Source of the DNA: Candidatus Poribacteria bacterium
GTDB taxonomy: Bacteria > Poribacteria > WGA-4E > WGA-3G
Length of the DNA: 5,570 bases
Assembly (NCBI GenBank): GCA_009835515.1
Contig: VXXH01000848.1
Coordinates: forward strand, 1-5,570
Reading direction: 5' to 3'
The translations under genes and the position numbers were made by a program. A model generated the notes under the pieces. That model searched no databases and was not told the DNA's origin. It was given only the letters and a program-made list of their open reading frames with translations. This document shows, piece after piece, positions 1 through 5,496 of this stretch (its first letter is position 1; every line of letters starts with the position of its first letter).

Positions 1-441
1 CAACTGACAAGCCTATGGCTCGGTAATAATGAGATATCTGATATTACACCGCTCGCGAACTTGACGCAGCTTACGGCCTTAGGGCTTAACAATAATAATA
101 TTCAAGACACCACACCTCTCGCAAATCTAAGGCAAATCAGGCGATTATTGCTCGGAGGTAATCAGATTCGGAACATCACACCGCTCACTGAGTTGAAGCA
201 ACTCACCGGTTTGGAACTCGGAAGCAACCAGATTAATGATATTATACCTCTCACCGGATTGGTGCAGCTTAGGAACTTAGAACTTGAACAGAATCAAATC
301 CAAGACATCAGGACCGTTGAAAACTTCCAGAATTTAAGGCACTTACATATTAAAGGTAATCCAATTCAAGATACGACCCCAATTCGCAGGCTTCGTAAAC
401 AGATTCCGGATTTAGAACTGGATGTAGAAGTTACTCGATGA
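1..441 (+). CDS. Leucine-rich-repeat protein, C-terminal part (5' end outside window)
   Basis: The reading frame is open to the left edge, so this is the last 146 residues of a longer protein. It holds five consecutive 22-residue leucine-rich repeats with the pattern QLxxLxLxxNxIxDITPLxxL, then a sixth, degenerate repeat (NLRHLHIKGNPIQD) and a charged C-terminal cap ending LELDVEVTR. The 22-residue unit with 'I.DITPL..L' resembles the internalin/SDS22-like LRR class. Such proteins form curved solenoids that bind other proteins. No catalytic domain or membrane anchor is visible in this part, and whether the missing N-terminus carries a signal peptide cannot be seen. The TTG at 61 is an internal leucine codon, not a start, because the repeat pattern continues without a break upstream of it. 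The TGA stop lies 26 nt before the aminotransferase start, so co-transcription is possible. Binding partner and function are unknown. Confidence 0.9.
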   Translation, partial: QLTSLWLGNNEISDITPLANLTQLTALGLNNNNIQDTTPLANLRQIRRLLLGGNQIRNITPLTELKQLTGLELGSNQINDIIPLTGLVQLRNLELEQNQIQDIRTVENFQNLRHLHIKGNPIQDTTPIRRLRKQIPDLELDVEVTR

Positions 442-452
442 ATAGTAAAAAA

Positions 453-458
453 AAGGAG
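453..458 (+). promoter_or_regulatory. Shine-Dalgarno AAGGAG deciding the aminotransferase start
   Basis: AAGGAG lies 9 nt upstream of the ATG at 468. The earlier in-frame ATG at 438 overlaps the LRR stop codon, has no comparable purine-rich site upstream, and would add a ten-residue lysine-rich leader (MNSKKKEKVD) encoded by the Shine-Dalgarno region itself. This argues for the start at 468. Confidence 0.8.
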
Positions 459-467
459 AAAGTAGAC

Positions 468-1658
468 ATGACAAAATTGGCAATTAATGGGGGTGAATCC
501 ATCGTCAAAGGCGGTTTAGGTAAAAGTTGGCCGATCTTTGATGAAACCGAAGAAAACGCACTTTTAGAAACCTTACGAAGTGGTGCCTGGAACCGACGCG
601 AGAAAGTCGATGAAGCTGGTGAAAAATTCGCAGCGTTTCAGGATGCAAAATACGGGATTCCACTCGCAAACGGCACCGTAGCATTGCAGTGCGCCCTAAA
701 GGCTGCTGGTATCACCGCAGGTGATGAAGTCATCGTCCCCGCACTCACATTTGTGGCGACAGGGACATCGGCTGTCTGCGTCAATGCAGTGCCAGTAATT
801 GTTGATGTTGATCCGCTTACCTACAATATTGCACCCGACGCAATTGAGAAAGCGATTACGCCGCGAACGCGGGCGATTATCCCCGTACACAACGGCGGCT
901 ATCCTGCGGATATGGACGCGATTATGGAGATTGCCGAGAAACACGATCTCAAAGTGATTGAAGATTGCGCGCACGCACACGGTTCACAGTGGCGAGGAAA
1001 AGGGATGGGTTCCATTGGACACCTCGGTGCATTCAGTTTCCAGATGGGTAAAACCTTGACCTGTGGCGAAGGTGGGATGGTGATAACAAACGACGAAGAA
1101 CTCGCAGGAAAAGCAGGCAGCTTCGCACAGTTGAACATGCGGATGACAAACTTCCAAGCGACGCTGCTTTTATGTCAACTCGAACGGTTTGAGGAACAGG
1201 TCGAGACGCGCGAACGAAACATCGCCTATCTTTCCAAAGGCATGGAAGCGATAGAGGGACTCCATCCGATCCCGCGCGACGCGCGTGTCACACGCTGGTG
1301 TTTTTACTATTGGGATTTCCGGTTCGTCTCCGAAGAATTCGGTGGTATCTCACGCGGAAGGTTCATGGAAGCACTCAGTGCAGAGGGAATCTCATGTGGT
1401 GTCGGTGCGCATGGGGAGCCTATCTATAACGAGGGACCCTTCGGTAACCCAGAGTTATTTGACCAACTCGGTTTGCCCCGCAAATATCTCGGTGACCAAG
1501 CGATCGACTACAGCACGCTCAATTGTCCAGAGGCAGAACGCGTTTATCGCGAAGAGGTTTGCAGTTTCAGCCACGCCATGTTTTTAGGCGATACAGACGA
1601 TATGCAACTGATTTTAGATGCGTTCCAAAAGATTCGGACACATGTTGATGAATTGTGA
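468..1658 (+). CDS. DegT/DnrJ/EryC1/StrS-family PLP-dependent aminotransferase
   Basis: A complete 396-residue fold-type I aminotransferase of the sugar/cyclitol aminotransferase family, which transfers an amino group, usually from glutamate or glutamine, to a keto sugar or keto cyclitol. It begins with the common N-terminal signature LAINGG. Visible core motifs are LANGTVALQCAL (residues 67-78, cofactor phosphate region), GDEVIVPALTFVAT (85-98), VDVDPLTYNI (112-121), VHNGGYPADMDAI (140-152) and EDCAHAHG (165-172, with Asp166 expected to contact the PLP pyridine nitrogen). The Schiff-base lysine is expected at Lys195 in SFQMGKTLTCGEGG. NMRMTNFQATL (223-233) is the conserved 'N.R....QA' segment. 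Length is normal for the family. The start at 468 is set by the AAGGAG site. It follows the LRR gene closely and converges with the membrane-protein gene. No other sugar-biosynthesis gene is in the window, so the substrate cannot be named; a scyllo-inosose or dTDP-keto-sugar aminotransferase role is only family-level inference. Confidence 0.93.
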   Translation: MTKLAINGGESIVKGGLGKSWPIFDETEENALLETLRSGAWNRREKVDEAGEKFAAFQDAKYGIPLANGTVALQCALKAAGITAGDEVIVPALTFVATGTSAVCVNAVPVIVDVDPLTYNIAPDAIEKAITPRTRAIIPVHNGGYPADMDAIMEIAEKHDLKVIEDCAHAHGSQWRGKGMGSIGHLGAFSFQMGKTLTCGEGGMVITNDEELAGKAGSFAQLNMRMTNFQATLLLCQLERFEEQVETRERNIAYLSKGMEAIEGLHPIPRDARVTRWCFYYWDFRFVSEEFGGISRGRFMEALSAEGISCGVGAHGEPIYNEGPFGNPELFDQLGLPRKYLGDQAIDYSTLNCPEAERVYREEVCSFSHAMFLGDTDDMQLILDAFQKIRTHVDEL

Positions 1659-1713
1659 TTTGCGGTGGTCTTCCAAAAATCAGGGTTGAAAACACTCCCG
1701 CAAGTGCTTAGAT

Positions 1714-1735
1714 CGTCCGTTGGGTTGAACGGATG
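1714..1735. repeat. Short hairpin downstream of the aminotransferase gene
   Basis: CGTCCGTT (1714-1721) pairs with AACGGATG (1728-1735) across a six-base loop. This gives an 8-bp stem containing one G-U pair when read as + strand RNA. It lies 56 nt after the aminotransferase stop. No T-run follows, so it is not a classical Rho-independent terminator. It could protect the 3' end of the mRNA or be part of repeat debris. Confidence 0.35.
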
Positions 1736-1803
1736 CCACCAAAACCCGCCAAATCATAGAGAAACGCACTCGCTTCATATACACTGCATCTACCACAGAC
1801 GGA

Positions 1804-1866
1804 GTGAAACCCAACTTTACACCCGCAAGATACCGGGAACTTCAAAGCCAAAGCGTTGGGTTTCAC
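1804..1866. repeat. 12-bp perfect inverted repeat with internal hairpin
   Basis: GTGAAACCCAAC (1804-1815) and GTTGGGTTTCAC (1855-1866) are perfect reverse complements separated by 39 nt. The spacer contains a smaller CCCG/CGGG pairing. The right arm can instead form a local hairpin, AAGCGT (1851-1856) with ACGCTT (1865-1870), which excludes the long stem. There is no gene here and no flanking T-run. The arms resemble GTTGGGTTTC/GAAACCCAAC elements that I recall as scattered intergenic repeats in some environmental bacteria; that likeness is from memory and untested. A small mobile or repetitive element remnant is the likeliest reading. Confidence 0.55.
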
Positions 1867-1870
1867 GCTT

Positions 1871-1912
1871 ATCCCAGTAATCCCTAAATCCTATAAATCA
1901 CAGTTCAGACAT
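1871..1912. repeat. Degenerate AT-rich short-period intergenic repeat
   Basis: This stretch contains near-tandem units AGTAATCC, CTAAATCC and TATAAATC, then CAGTTCAGAC. It resembles a widespread intergenic motif of the type 'ATCCTGTAAATCCTGATTCAGAC' known to me from many environmental genomes; the match is from memory and imperfect. It directly follows the right arm of the inverted repeat, so both may belong to one composite repeat between the convergent genes. The remaining bases up to 1951 show no gene and no clear terminator. Confidence 0.4.
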
Positions 1913-1951
1913 TAAAGTGACAATCTTACCGCTACAAGTTTCTAACTGCAC

Positions 1952-2800
1952 CTACTGGACCTTGGGACGGGAATTACACCCTAAAGTGCCACTTATAGTA
2001 GACATTTTCCAGATACCTAAGAGCGCGAGGAGCGATAGATTTGGAAAGAGAAGTGGCGCGAACAGAGGCGCGCCATAGAGAAATTTATCTATCTGCGTAA
2101 CACCTGGGGCTTGCAGATCTACCGTCAGGTGGAAGAAGAACCCCGCAATACCCACGATGAAGTTGATGCCTAAAACAACGGCACAAAACCTAAGGAAAGT
2201 GGGGCGGTGAGGCACAAGAAATAGCGTTGTCAAACAACCGACAGCGATGGCACTCGTAAACACGGGCAACCATTCAGATGGATTGAAGAACCCGTTCTGC
2301 GCGTGGTCGAAAACCGAGAGAATAAAATTACCGCACCACCCGAAGCCCGCCATAAACACGACCCATTGTGCCCATTCTAAATCCGTATCGTGGATCATAC
2401 CGTTCATGATTAAAAGCAGCCCTACCCCTGTAAAAGCCAGCGGTGCCACAAACGGAGCTGTGTAGACAAGGTTCTTGAGCGTTAAATCAGAGAAGAATTC
2501 GCTGCCGAGATGAAAAAACATACCAGAGATGCCGATACAGATAGCACCCCACCCAACGCCAAACCGACACCACACTCGCCACCGCCTTCTTTTTCCAAAA
2601 AGTATGAGCGCGAGCAGGACAGACGCACCTAACGAGAAGTAGAAGGGGATCCATTCCGCGGGATGTGCAAATGCGTTGACGGAGTGTGCTAAAAACACAT
2701 CAAGTGCCAAAAACGCAAGGTTCGCAATGATAAAAAGGTCGAGCAGTCTGGCAGCCAACCCTTTACGGTTTCGCAGCGTTTTCTCTGAGTTCTCCGGCAA
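1952..2800 (-). CDS. Eight-helix membrane protein built from two homologous four-helix halves
   Basis: I do not recognise a named family for this 282-residue protein. It has about eight hydrophobic segments, near residues 18-38, 48-69, 79-98, 111-133, 143-164, 176-196, 204-224 and 240-264, and a basic N-terminus. The two halves are clearly duplicated: HPAEWIP (46-52) matches NPSEWLP (173-179), GISGMFFHL (90-98) matches GIAGFFFHL (217-225), and VYTAPFVAP (112-120) matches LYGAPLFAP (241-249). His39/His166 and His97/His224 are shared at a constant 127-residue offset, as are Asn42/169, Glu49/176 and Trp50/177. Conserved histidines near helix ends would suit heme or quinone binding, but no known heme motif is recognised. 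The start is a TTG lying 38 nt inside the cytochrome gene with GGAG 10 nt upstream. A second in-frame TTG at 2758 is less well placed. The overlap with the octaheme cytochrome gene suggests translational coupling and a shared function. Confidence 0.85.
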   Translation of the reverse strand: MPENSEKTLRNRKGLAARLLDLFIIANLAFLALDVFLAHSVNAFAHPAEWIPFYFSLGASVLLALILFGKRRRWRVWCRFGVGWGAICIGISGMFFHLGSEFFSDLTLKNLVYTAPFVAPLAFTGVGLLLIMNGMIHDTDLEWAQWVVFMAGFGWCGNFILSVFDHAQNGFFNPSEWLPVFTSAIAVGCLTTLFLVPHRPTFLRFCAVVLGINFIVGIAGFFFHLTVDLQAPGVTQIDKFLYGAPLFAPLLFPNLSLLALLGIWKMSTISGTLGCNSRPKVQ

Positions 2801-4001
2801 TTCTTTTCAACTCCGTCATCTTCAACAAAAGTTCATAATTTCCGTGCCATTGGACAAAATCGGCACCCCCCATGAACGCACCATGTTTTGCCGTCCGACC
2901 GTAATAGTGCCACAGATCAAAGTAGAGAAATTCGATGGGTTCATCAAAAGGCGTTTCTGTCAGCAATCCATCTTCACGAAGCGATTTCATCAGCACCACT
3001 GCTTCCGAAATTTTACGGTTGGTATCAGCCACAACCCCTTCAGCCTCCTGATAGTAAATTTCTACCTGTGAACTGGCATGGCATTTTAAGCACGTCTCTT
3101 TCATCGCGTCTTGACCTTGTTGGTAGGTCGGACGCTTCTCAGAGACCGCCGCAAACAGCCAATACGAGAGTCGTTCGGTTGTATCGTGCGTCACATTCAA
3201 GCCATCCAAGCCGCTCAAATGGCACGTCACACATGTCGGCACTGTCATATCTGCTGTCGTGAGTGCTTTCGGTGGTGCTTTGAGATTCATCTCCGATTTT
3301 TGGGCATTGTAAAGCACACCGTGCTTGGATTCATGGTAAATTTCAATCTGTGAATGGTCGGGTCCCATGTGGCACTGCCCACAGGTTTCCGGCTCCCGCG
3401 CCAGCGCAACCGAACTTGAATGCCGTGCATGGCAGGCTGTGCACGTCCCAATAGAACCATCGGGGTTCGGCTTACCTATATCGTGGCACCCCAAACACCC
3501 AACGTCAATAGCACTCTCACCCTCTGCAATCGCTAAAGGATTTGCTGGACGCTCCACTGCACCCTTATGATATTTTTCTGCGAAGGCGATCTGTTCTGCT
3601 GTAAAATCCTTCGCACCCAATACTGCTGCCCAAGCTGGTGCCGCGTGTCGGCTTCGGAGAAACTGTGAATACTCGGTTGTATGGCATTCGCTACAATTTT
3701 TCGCCGTGAGTTGCTTCGCAATTGTGAAACTCCGGTGTGCTTGTGTCTCCTGATTTTCCACAGCTCTGTGGCAATCCAAGCAACTTACGCCGTGCTTTGC
3801 ATGCTCGCTCCGTTCAAATTGGTGGACGATTGCAGACGTTTCCCGGCGATGACACTCCGCACACTTCCCCGTCGCTCGCACAAAATCCGCACTCGGTTGG
3901 TCTACTTCCATTGCTGGACGTTTCGCATTCAGGATTAACACAACAGTAATCAGGACTGCTCCAAGAAATACCGAAATGAAGATAGATTTAAATGACATCA
4001 T
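2763..4001 (-). CDS. Octaheme c-type cytochrome, hydroxylamine oxidoreductase-like
   Basis: A 412-residue protein (from the ATG at 4001) with an N-terminal hydrophobic segment at residues 7-25 that acts as an export signal or membrane anchor, then exactly eight CXXCH heme c motifs. Their first cysteines are at 47, 74, 103, 169, 187, 207, 257 and 304. Features typical of the HAO family are CGQCHMGPDHSQIEIYHESK (207-226), THDTTERLSYWL (271-282) and the C-terminal GAFMGGADFVQWHGNYEL (374-391). Many extra histidines (for example His67, His70, His89, His119, His227) can serve as distal ligands. HAO relatives oxidise hydroxylamine or hydrazine, or run reductively on nitrite or hydroxylamine; the direction cannot be fixed from sequence. 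It is shorter than Nitrosomonas HAO, but all eight sites are present. A TTG start at 4058 is possible but lacks a Shine-Dalgarno and would overlap the cupin gene. It lies between the cupin and the duplicated membrane protein. Confidence 0.92.
   Translation of the reverse strand: MMSFKSIFISVFLGAVLITVVLILNAKRPAMEVDQPSADFVRATGKCAECHRRETSAIVHQFERSEHAKHGVSCLDCHRAVENQETQAHRSFTIAKQLTAKNCSECHTTEYSQFLRSRHAAPAWAAVLGAKDFTAEQIAFAEKYHKGAVERPANPLAIAEGESAIDVGCLGCHDIGKPNPDGSIGTCTACHARHSSSVALAREPETCGQCHMGPDHSQIEIYHESKHGVLYNAQKSEMNLKAPPKALTTADMTVPTCVTCHLSGLDGLNVTHDTTERLSYWLFAAVSEKRPTYQQGQDAMKETCLKCHASSQVEIYYQEAEGVVADTNRKISEAVVLMKSLREDGLLTETPFDEPIEFLYFDLWHYYGRTAKHGAFMGGADFVQWHGNYELLLKMTELKRIAGELRENAAKP
2811..2814 (-). 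promoter_or_regulatory. Shine-Dalgarno GGAG inside the cytochrome gene
   Basis: On the - strand GGAG lies 10 nt before the TTG at 2800-2798, within the last codons of the octaheme cytochrome. It supports the overlapping TTG start of the membrane protein over the TTG at 2758, which sits just after the cytochrome stop with AAAGGG directly abutting it and no spacer. Confidence 0.5.
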
Positions 4002-4014
4002 ATCAGCGTATTGA

Positions 4015-4018
4015 CTCC
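4015..4018 (-). promoter_or_regulatory. Shine-Dalgarno-like GGAG for the octaheme cytochrome
   Basis: On the - strand GGAG stands 13 nt before the ATG at 4001 and 16 nt before the adjacent ATG at 3998. Spacing is somewhat long, but no better site exists, and the far upstream TTG at 4058 has none. It lies in the 34-nt gap after the cupin stop. Confidence 0.4.
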
Positions 4019-4035
4019 AATTATGCTTCGACGTT

Positions 4036-4425
4036 CTAATGAGATACTTTACCCCCAATCACAATTAGGAATGCGCTATCTTCGCTGGCATGGACCGAGT
4101 GAAGGACATCGCCTGTAAAGGTAACCCCGTCACCCTGTTCGAGCGTTATCTTGTCAGCACTTGATGTAAATATGATCTTTCCGTCAAGCATAACAACTAC
4201 TGCGGCAGCGGGTGCCGAATGCTCCTCCAATGTCGTTCCGGCTTTCATAACGACCAGAACGAGTGTCAGTTCATCTCCTCGGGCTAACGTCAACGAGGCT
4301 CGACCTGACGTAGCGAATTCGGCTTCTTCCATAAGGTTTTCAGCCATGGACATAAACGGAAACGCCTTGGTTAATGTCGTATTCAGATCTACGGGTCTGT
4401 AGGGTCTTTCATAGGATGTATTCAT
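4036..4425 (-). CDS. Small single-domain cupin protein
   Basis: A 129-residue cytoplasmic protein (no signal peptide) with one conserved beta-barrel cupin domain. Motif 1 is seen as MKAGTTLEEHSAPAAAVVVM (60-79) followed by LDGKI, and motif 2 as GDGVTFTGDVLHSVHASEDS (98-117). Of the usual metal ligands only His69 and His109 are evident: the second His of the HxH pair is Ala71, and there is no clear Glu in the motif-1 position. Metal binding may therefore be weak, or completed by other residues. Small cupins of this kind act as sensors, carriers or simple enzymes; the ligand here is unknown. The start at 4425 is chosen because GGAG lies 6 nt upstream; an in-frame ATG at 4437 has no Shine-Dalgarno. 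It is the first gene of the apparent cupin, octaheme cytochrome, membrane protein unit, so it could sense or handle a substrate or cofactor related to that redox system. Confidence 0.85.
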   Translation of the reverse strand: MNTSYERPYRPVDLNTTLTKAFPFMSMAENLMEEAEFATSGRASLTLARGDELTLVLVVMKAGTTLEEHSAPAAAVVVMLDGKIIFTSSADKITLEQGDGVTFTGDVLHSVHASEDSAFLIVIGGKVSH

Positions 4426-4431
4426 TGTGTT

Positions 4432-4435
4432 CTCC
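4432..4435 (-). promoter_or_regulatory. Shine-Dalgarno GGAG deciding the cupin start
   Basis: On the - strand GGAG precedes the ATG at 4425 with a 6-nt spacer. The alternative ATG at 4437 overlaps this site and has a pyrimidine-rich upstream sequence, so the downstream start is favoured. Confidence 0.7.
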
Positions 4436-4487
4436 ATGATTTGAGGATGAAAGCAAGTATGAGGGACATTTTATTTTTCTCGTATCT

Positions 4488-4493
4488 ATTATA
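4488..4493 (-). promoter_or_regulatory. Putative sigma70-type -10 box (TATAAT) for the cupin-cytochrome unit
   Basis: On the - strand a perfect TATAAT sits 62 nt before the cupin start, in AT-rich DNA that continues downstream. A transcription start near 4480 would give a leader of about 55 nt. No good TTGACA-like -35 is visible 16-18 nt upstream; the sequence there is C-rich. Activation by a regulator or an alternative spacing is therefore possible. No other good promoter is evident between the cupin and the membrane protein. Confidence 0.5.
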
Positions 4494-4503
4494 GTTAGGG
4501 GTG

Positions 4504-4612
4504 GCGAGGCTGGGAATGCAAATCGCAAATGTAAAGCATTCTCACTGCGAAGCAAAATTTGGTCTCCGCGTGTGGGAAACCAAATTTGGGCGCGTACACC
4601 GCAAAACCTCGC
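4504..4612. other. Multi-stem structured intergenic element
   Basis: An outer 6-bp stem, GCGAGG (4504-4509) with CCTCGC (4607-4612), encloses two hairpins. Hairpin one pairs TGGGAATGC (4511-4519) with GCATTCTCA (4536-4544). Hairpin two is the 13-bp stem at 4555-4567/4575-4587. The right part also contains the 10-bp palindrome CCAAATTTGG (4580-4589). There is no convincing ORF in this 211-nt gap. It could be a repeat element, a structured RNA, or operator plus terminator sequence between the LamG gene and the cupin promoter. Confidence 0.45.
4555..4587 (-). terminator. Terminator-like hairpin downstream of the LamG gene
   Basis: On the - strand, AAATTTGGTTTCC and GGAGACCAAATTT pair over all 13 positions with one U-G wobble and a seven-base loop; on the + strand the same position would be a C-A mismatch. 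The right arm ends in a short T4 run and then GCTTCG. It lies about 60 nt past the LamG stop codon. The stem is solid but the T-run is short and partly within the stem, so termination is plausible rather than certain. Confidence 0.4.
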
Positions 4613-4648
4613 TATCGGGAGAGAGAGGACGTTGCACATGCGATTTTA

Positions 4649-5476
4649 TCAATAGCCACGTTTTACTTTTGCCCAAGTCGTTGAGAGTTTGTCTGCTGGA
4701 TCAACGGCAAATGTGCCGCCAATGTTTTGGTTGATTTCTGCTTCGCTGAGTGCTTTGTCATACGCTCGGACGATCGCAAAGGATCCGTTAAAAGTTCGAC
4801 GGCGTTCATCGTAAGAATTCGCACCGATTGAGATGTCGTTTATCGGTAACTTCTTGTCGAATTCAAAACCGGCTTGTTCGCTGACCTTTTTACCGTCTTG
4901 ATACGCGATAATCGACTTGCCGCTTGTACCAACAACCGATATCCAGGTCCATACGCCTGCTTCAAGTTTTAGGTTAAGGGGTTGAACACCCTGCTTCCCG
5001 CCCTTGGCATGGATAGATATGTCGAGATTTTGACCACCAACGATCCAAAGCCGAATTCCCTGCTTGCCTTCCCTTGGACTGTTCTGGAAACCGGCGAAAT
5101 GATGTTCCTCAACAAAGAAGTCACCGTTGCGTCTACAAAGAAACTCTAACGTCCAGTCCTCAAAAAACAGCGGTGTGTTTTTGGCTGGTGGACCTCCAAA
5201 AGTTTGCAGTGATTCTTTGGTTGTGTAGTACTTCACATTCTGTTCATTGATACCGAGTGCTGGAATTTTAATTGCGCCTTCTTCGAGTGTCGGTGCTGTA
5301 TCCGCTTCAAGTAATTCACCACCCTCAGTGCCCAAATTTTTCCAAGCTTTTGGATGCGCAGGGTTGTCAGCGGCATTAAGATAGAGAACAGGATCAGCAA
5401 CAACATTCGCAAATACGATGGCGCACGCTATTGATACGAAAAACAGTGTGGTGCAAATTGAAACAATATGTCTCAT
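4649..5476 (-). CDS. Secreted LamG/concanavalin A-like domain protein
   Basis: A 275-residue exported protein with an N-terminal signal peptide (hydrophobic residues 4-23; cleavage plausible after Ala23 or Ala27). One LamG_3-type jelly-roll domain spans about residues 29-255. Typical features are DWTLEFLCRRNG (107-118), VWTWISVVGTSGKSIIAYQD (175-194), INDISIGANS (212-221) and FNGSFAIVRAYDKALSEAEI (229-248). The last of these is the usual 'G.ia.vriYdkALs..EI..n' end of the fold. Such domains bind carbohydrate or protein ligands; no enzyme active site is visible. Cys18 is in a poor lipobox context, so a lipoprotein is unlikely. A short tail, VDPADKLSTTWAKVKRGY, ends the protein. The start is set by AGGAGG 8 nt upstream. 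It appears to be a single-gene unit with its own promoter, separated from the cupin unit by a structured gap. Its ligand is unknown. Confidence 0.88.
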   Translation of the reverse strand: MRHIVSICTTLFFVSIACAIVFANVVADPVLYLNAADNPAHPKAWKNLGTEGGELLEADTAPTLEEGAIKIPALGINEQNVKYYTTKESLQTFGGPPAKNTPLFFEDWTLEFLCRRNGDFFVEEHHFAGFQNSPREGKQGIRLWIVGGQNLDISIHAKGGKQGVQPLNLKLEAGVWTWISVVGTSGKSIIAYQDGKKVSEQAGFEFDKKLPINDISIGANSYDERRRTFNGSFAIVRAYDKALSEAEINQNIGGTFAVDPADKLSTTWAKVKRGY

Positions 5477-5484
5477 TTTAGGTG

Positions 5485-5490
5485 CCTCCT
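5485..5490 (-). promoter_or_regulatory. Consensus Shine-Dalgarno AGGAGG for the LamG gene
   Basis: On the - strand a full AGGAGG lies 8 nt before the ATG at 5476. It is the strongest ribosome-binding site in the window and fixes the start. Confidence 0.85.
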
Positions 5491-5496
5491 ATGAAT

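Noticed and set aside
1..441. 22-residue LRR units as a nucleotide tandem repeat or CRISPR-like array
   Set aside because: The 66-nt periodicity follows from protein-level leucine-rich repeats; the DNA units have diverged and there are no spacers.
438..467. Upstream ATG giving the aminotransferase ten extra residues
   Set aside because: The extra codons are the Shine-Dalgarno region itself; the ATG at 468 has AAGGAG at good spacing and starts with the family's LAINGG signature.
1665..1880. 71-codon open frame on the + strand after the aminotransferase
   Set aside because: It has no Shine-Dalgarno and no recognisable domain, its composition is unlike a protein, and it overlaps the inverted repeats.
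2676..3949. Several + strand open frames opposite the cytochrome gene
   Set aside because: They are antisense shadows of the Cys/His-rich octaheme coding sequence, with no Shine-Dalgarno sites or recognisable domains.
4002..4058. TTG start extending the octaheme cytochrome by 19 residues
   Set aside because: It has no Shine-Dalgarno, overlaps the cupin gene, and places a polar stretch before the signal anchor, which is atypical for an exported cytochrome.
4409..4639. 76-codon open frame on the - strand upstream of the cupin
   Set aside because: It overlaps the cupin start and the structured intergenic element, lacks a ribosome-binding site and resembles no protein.
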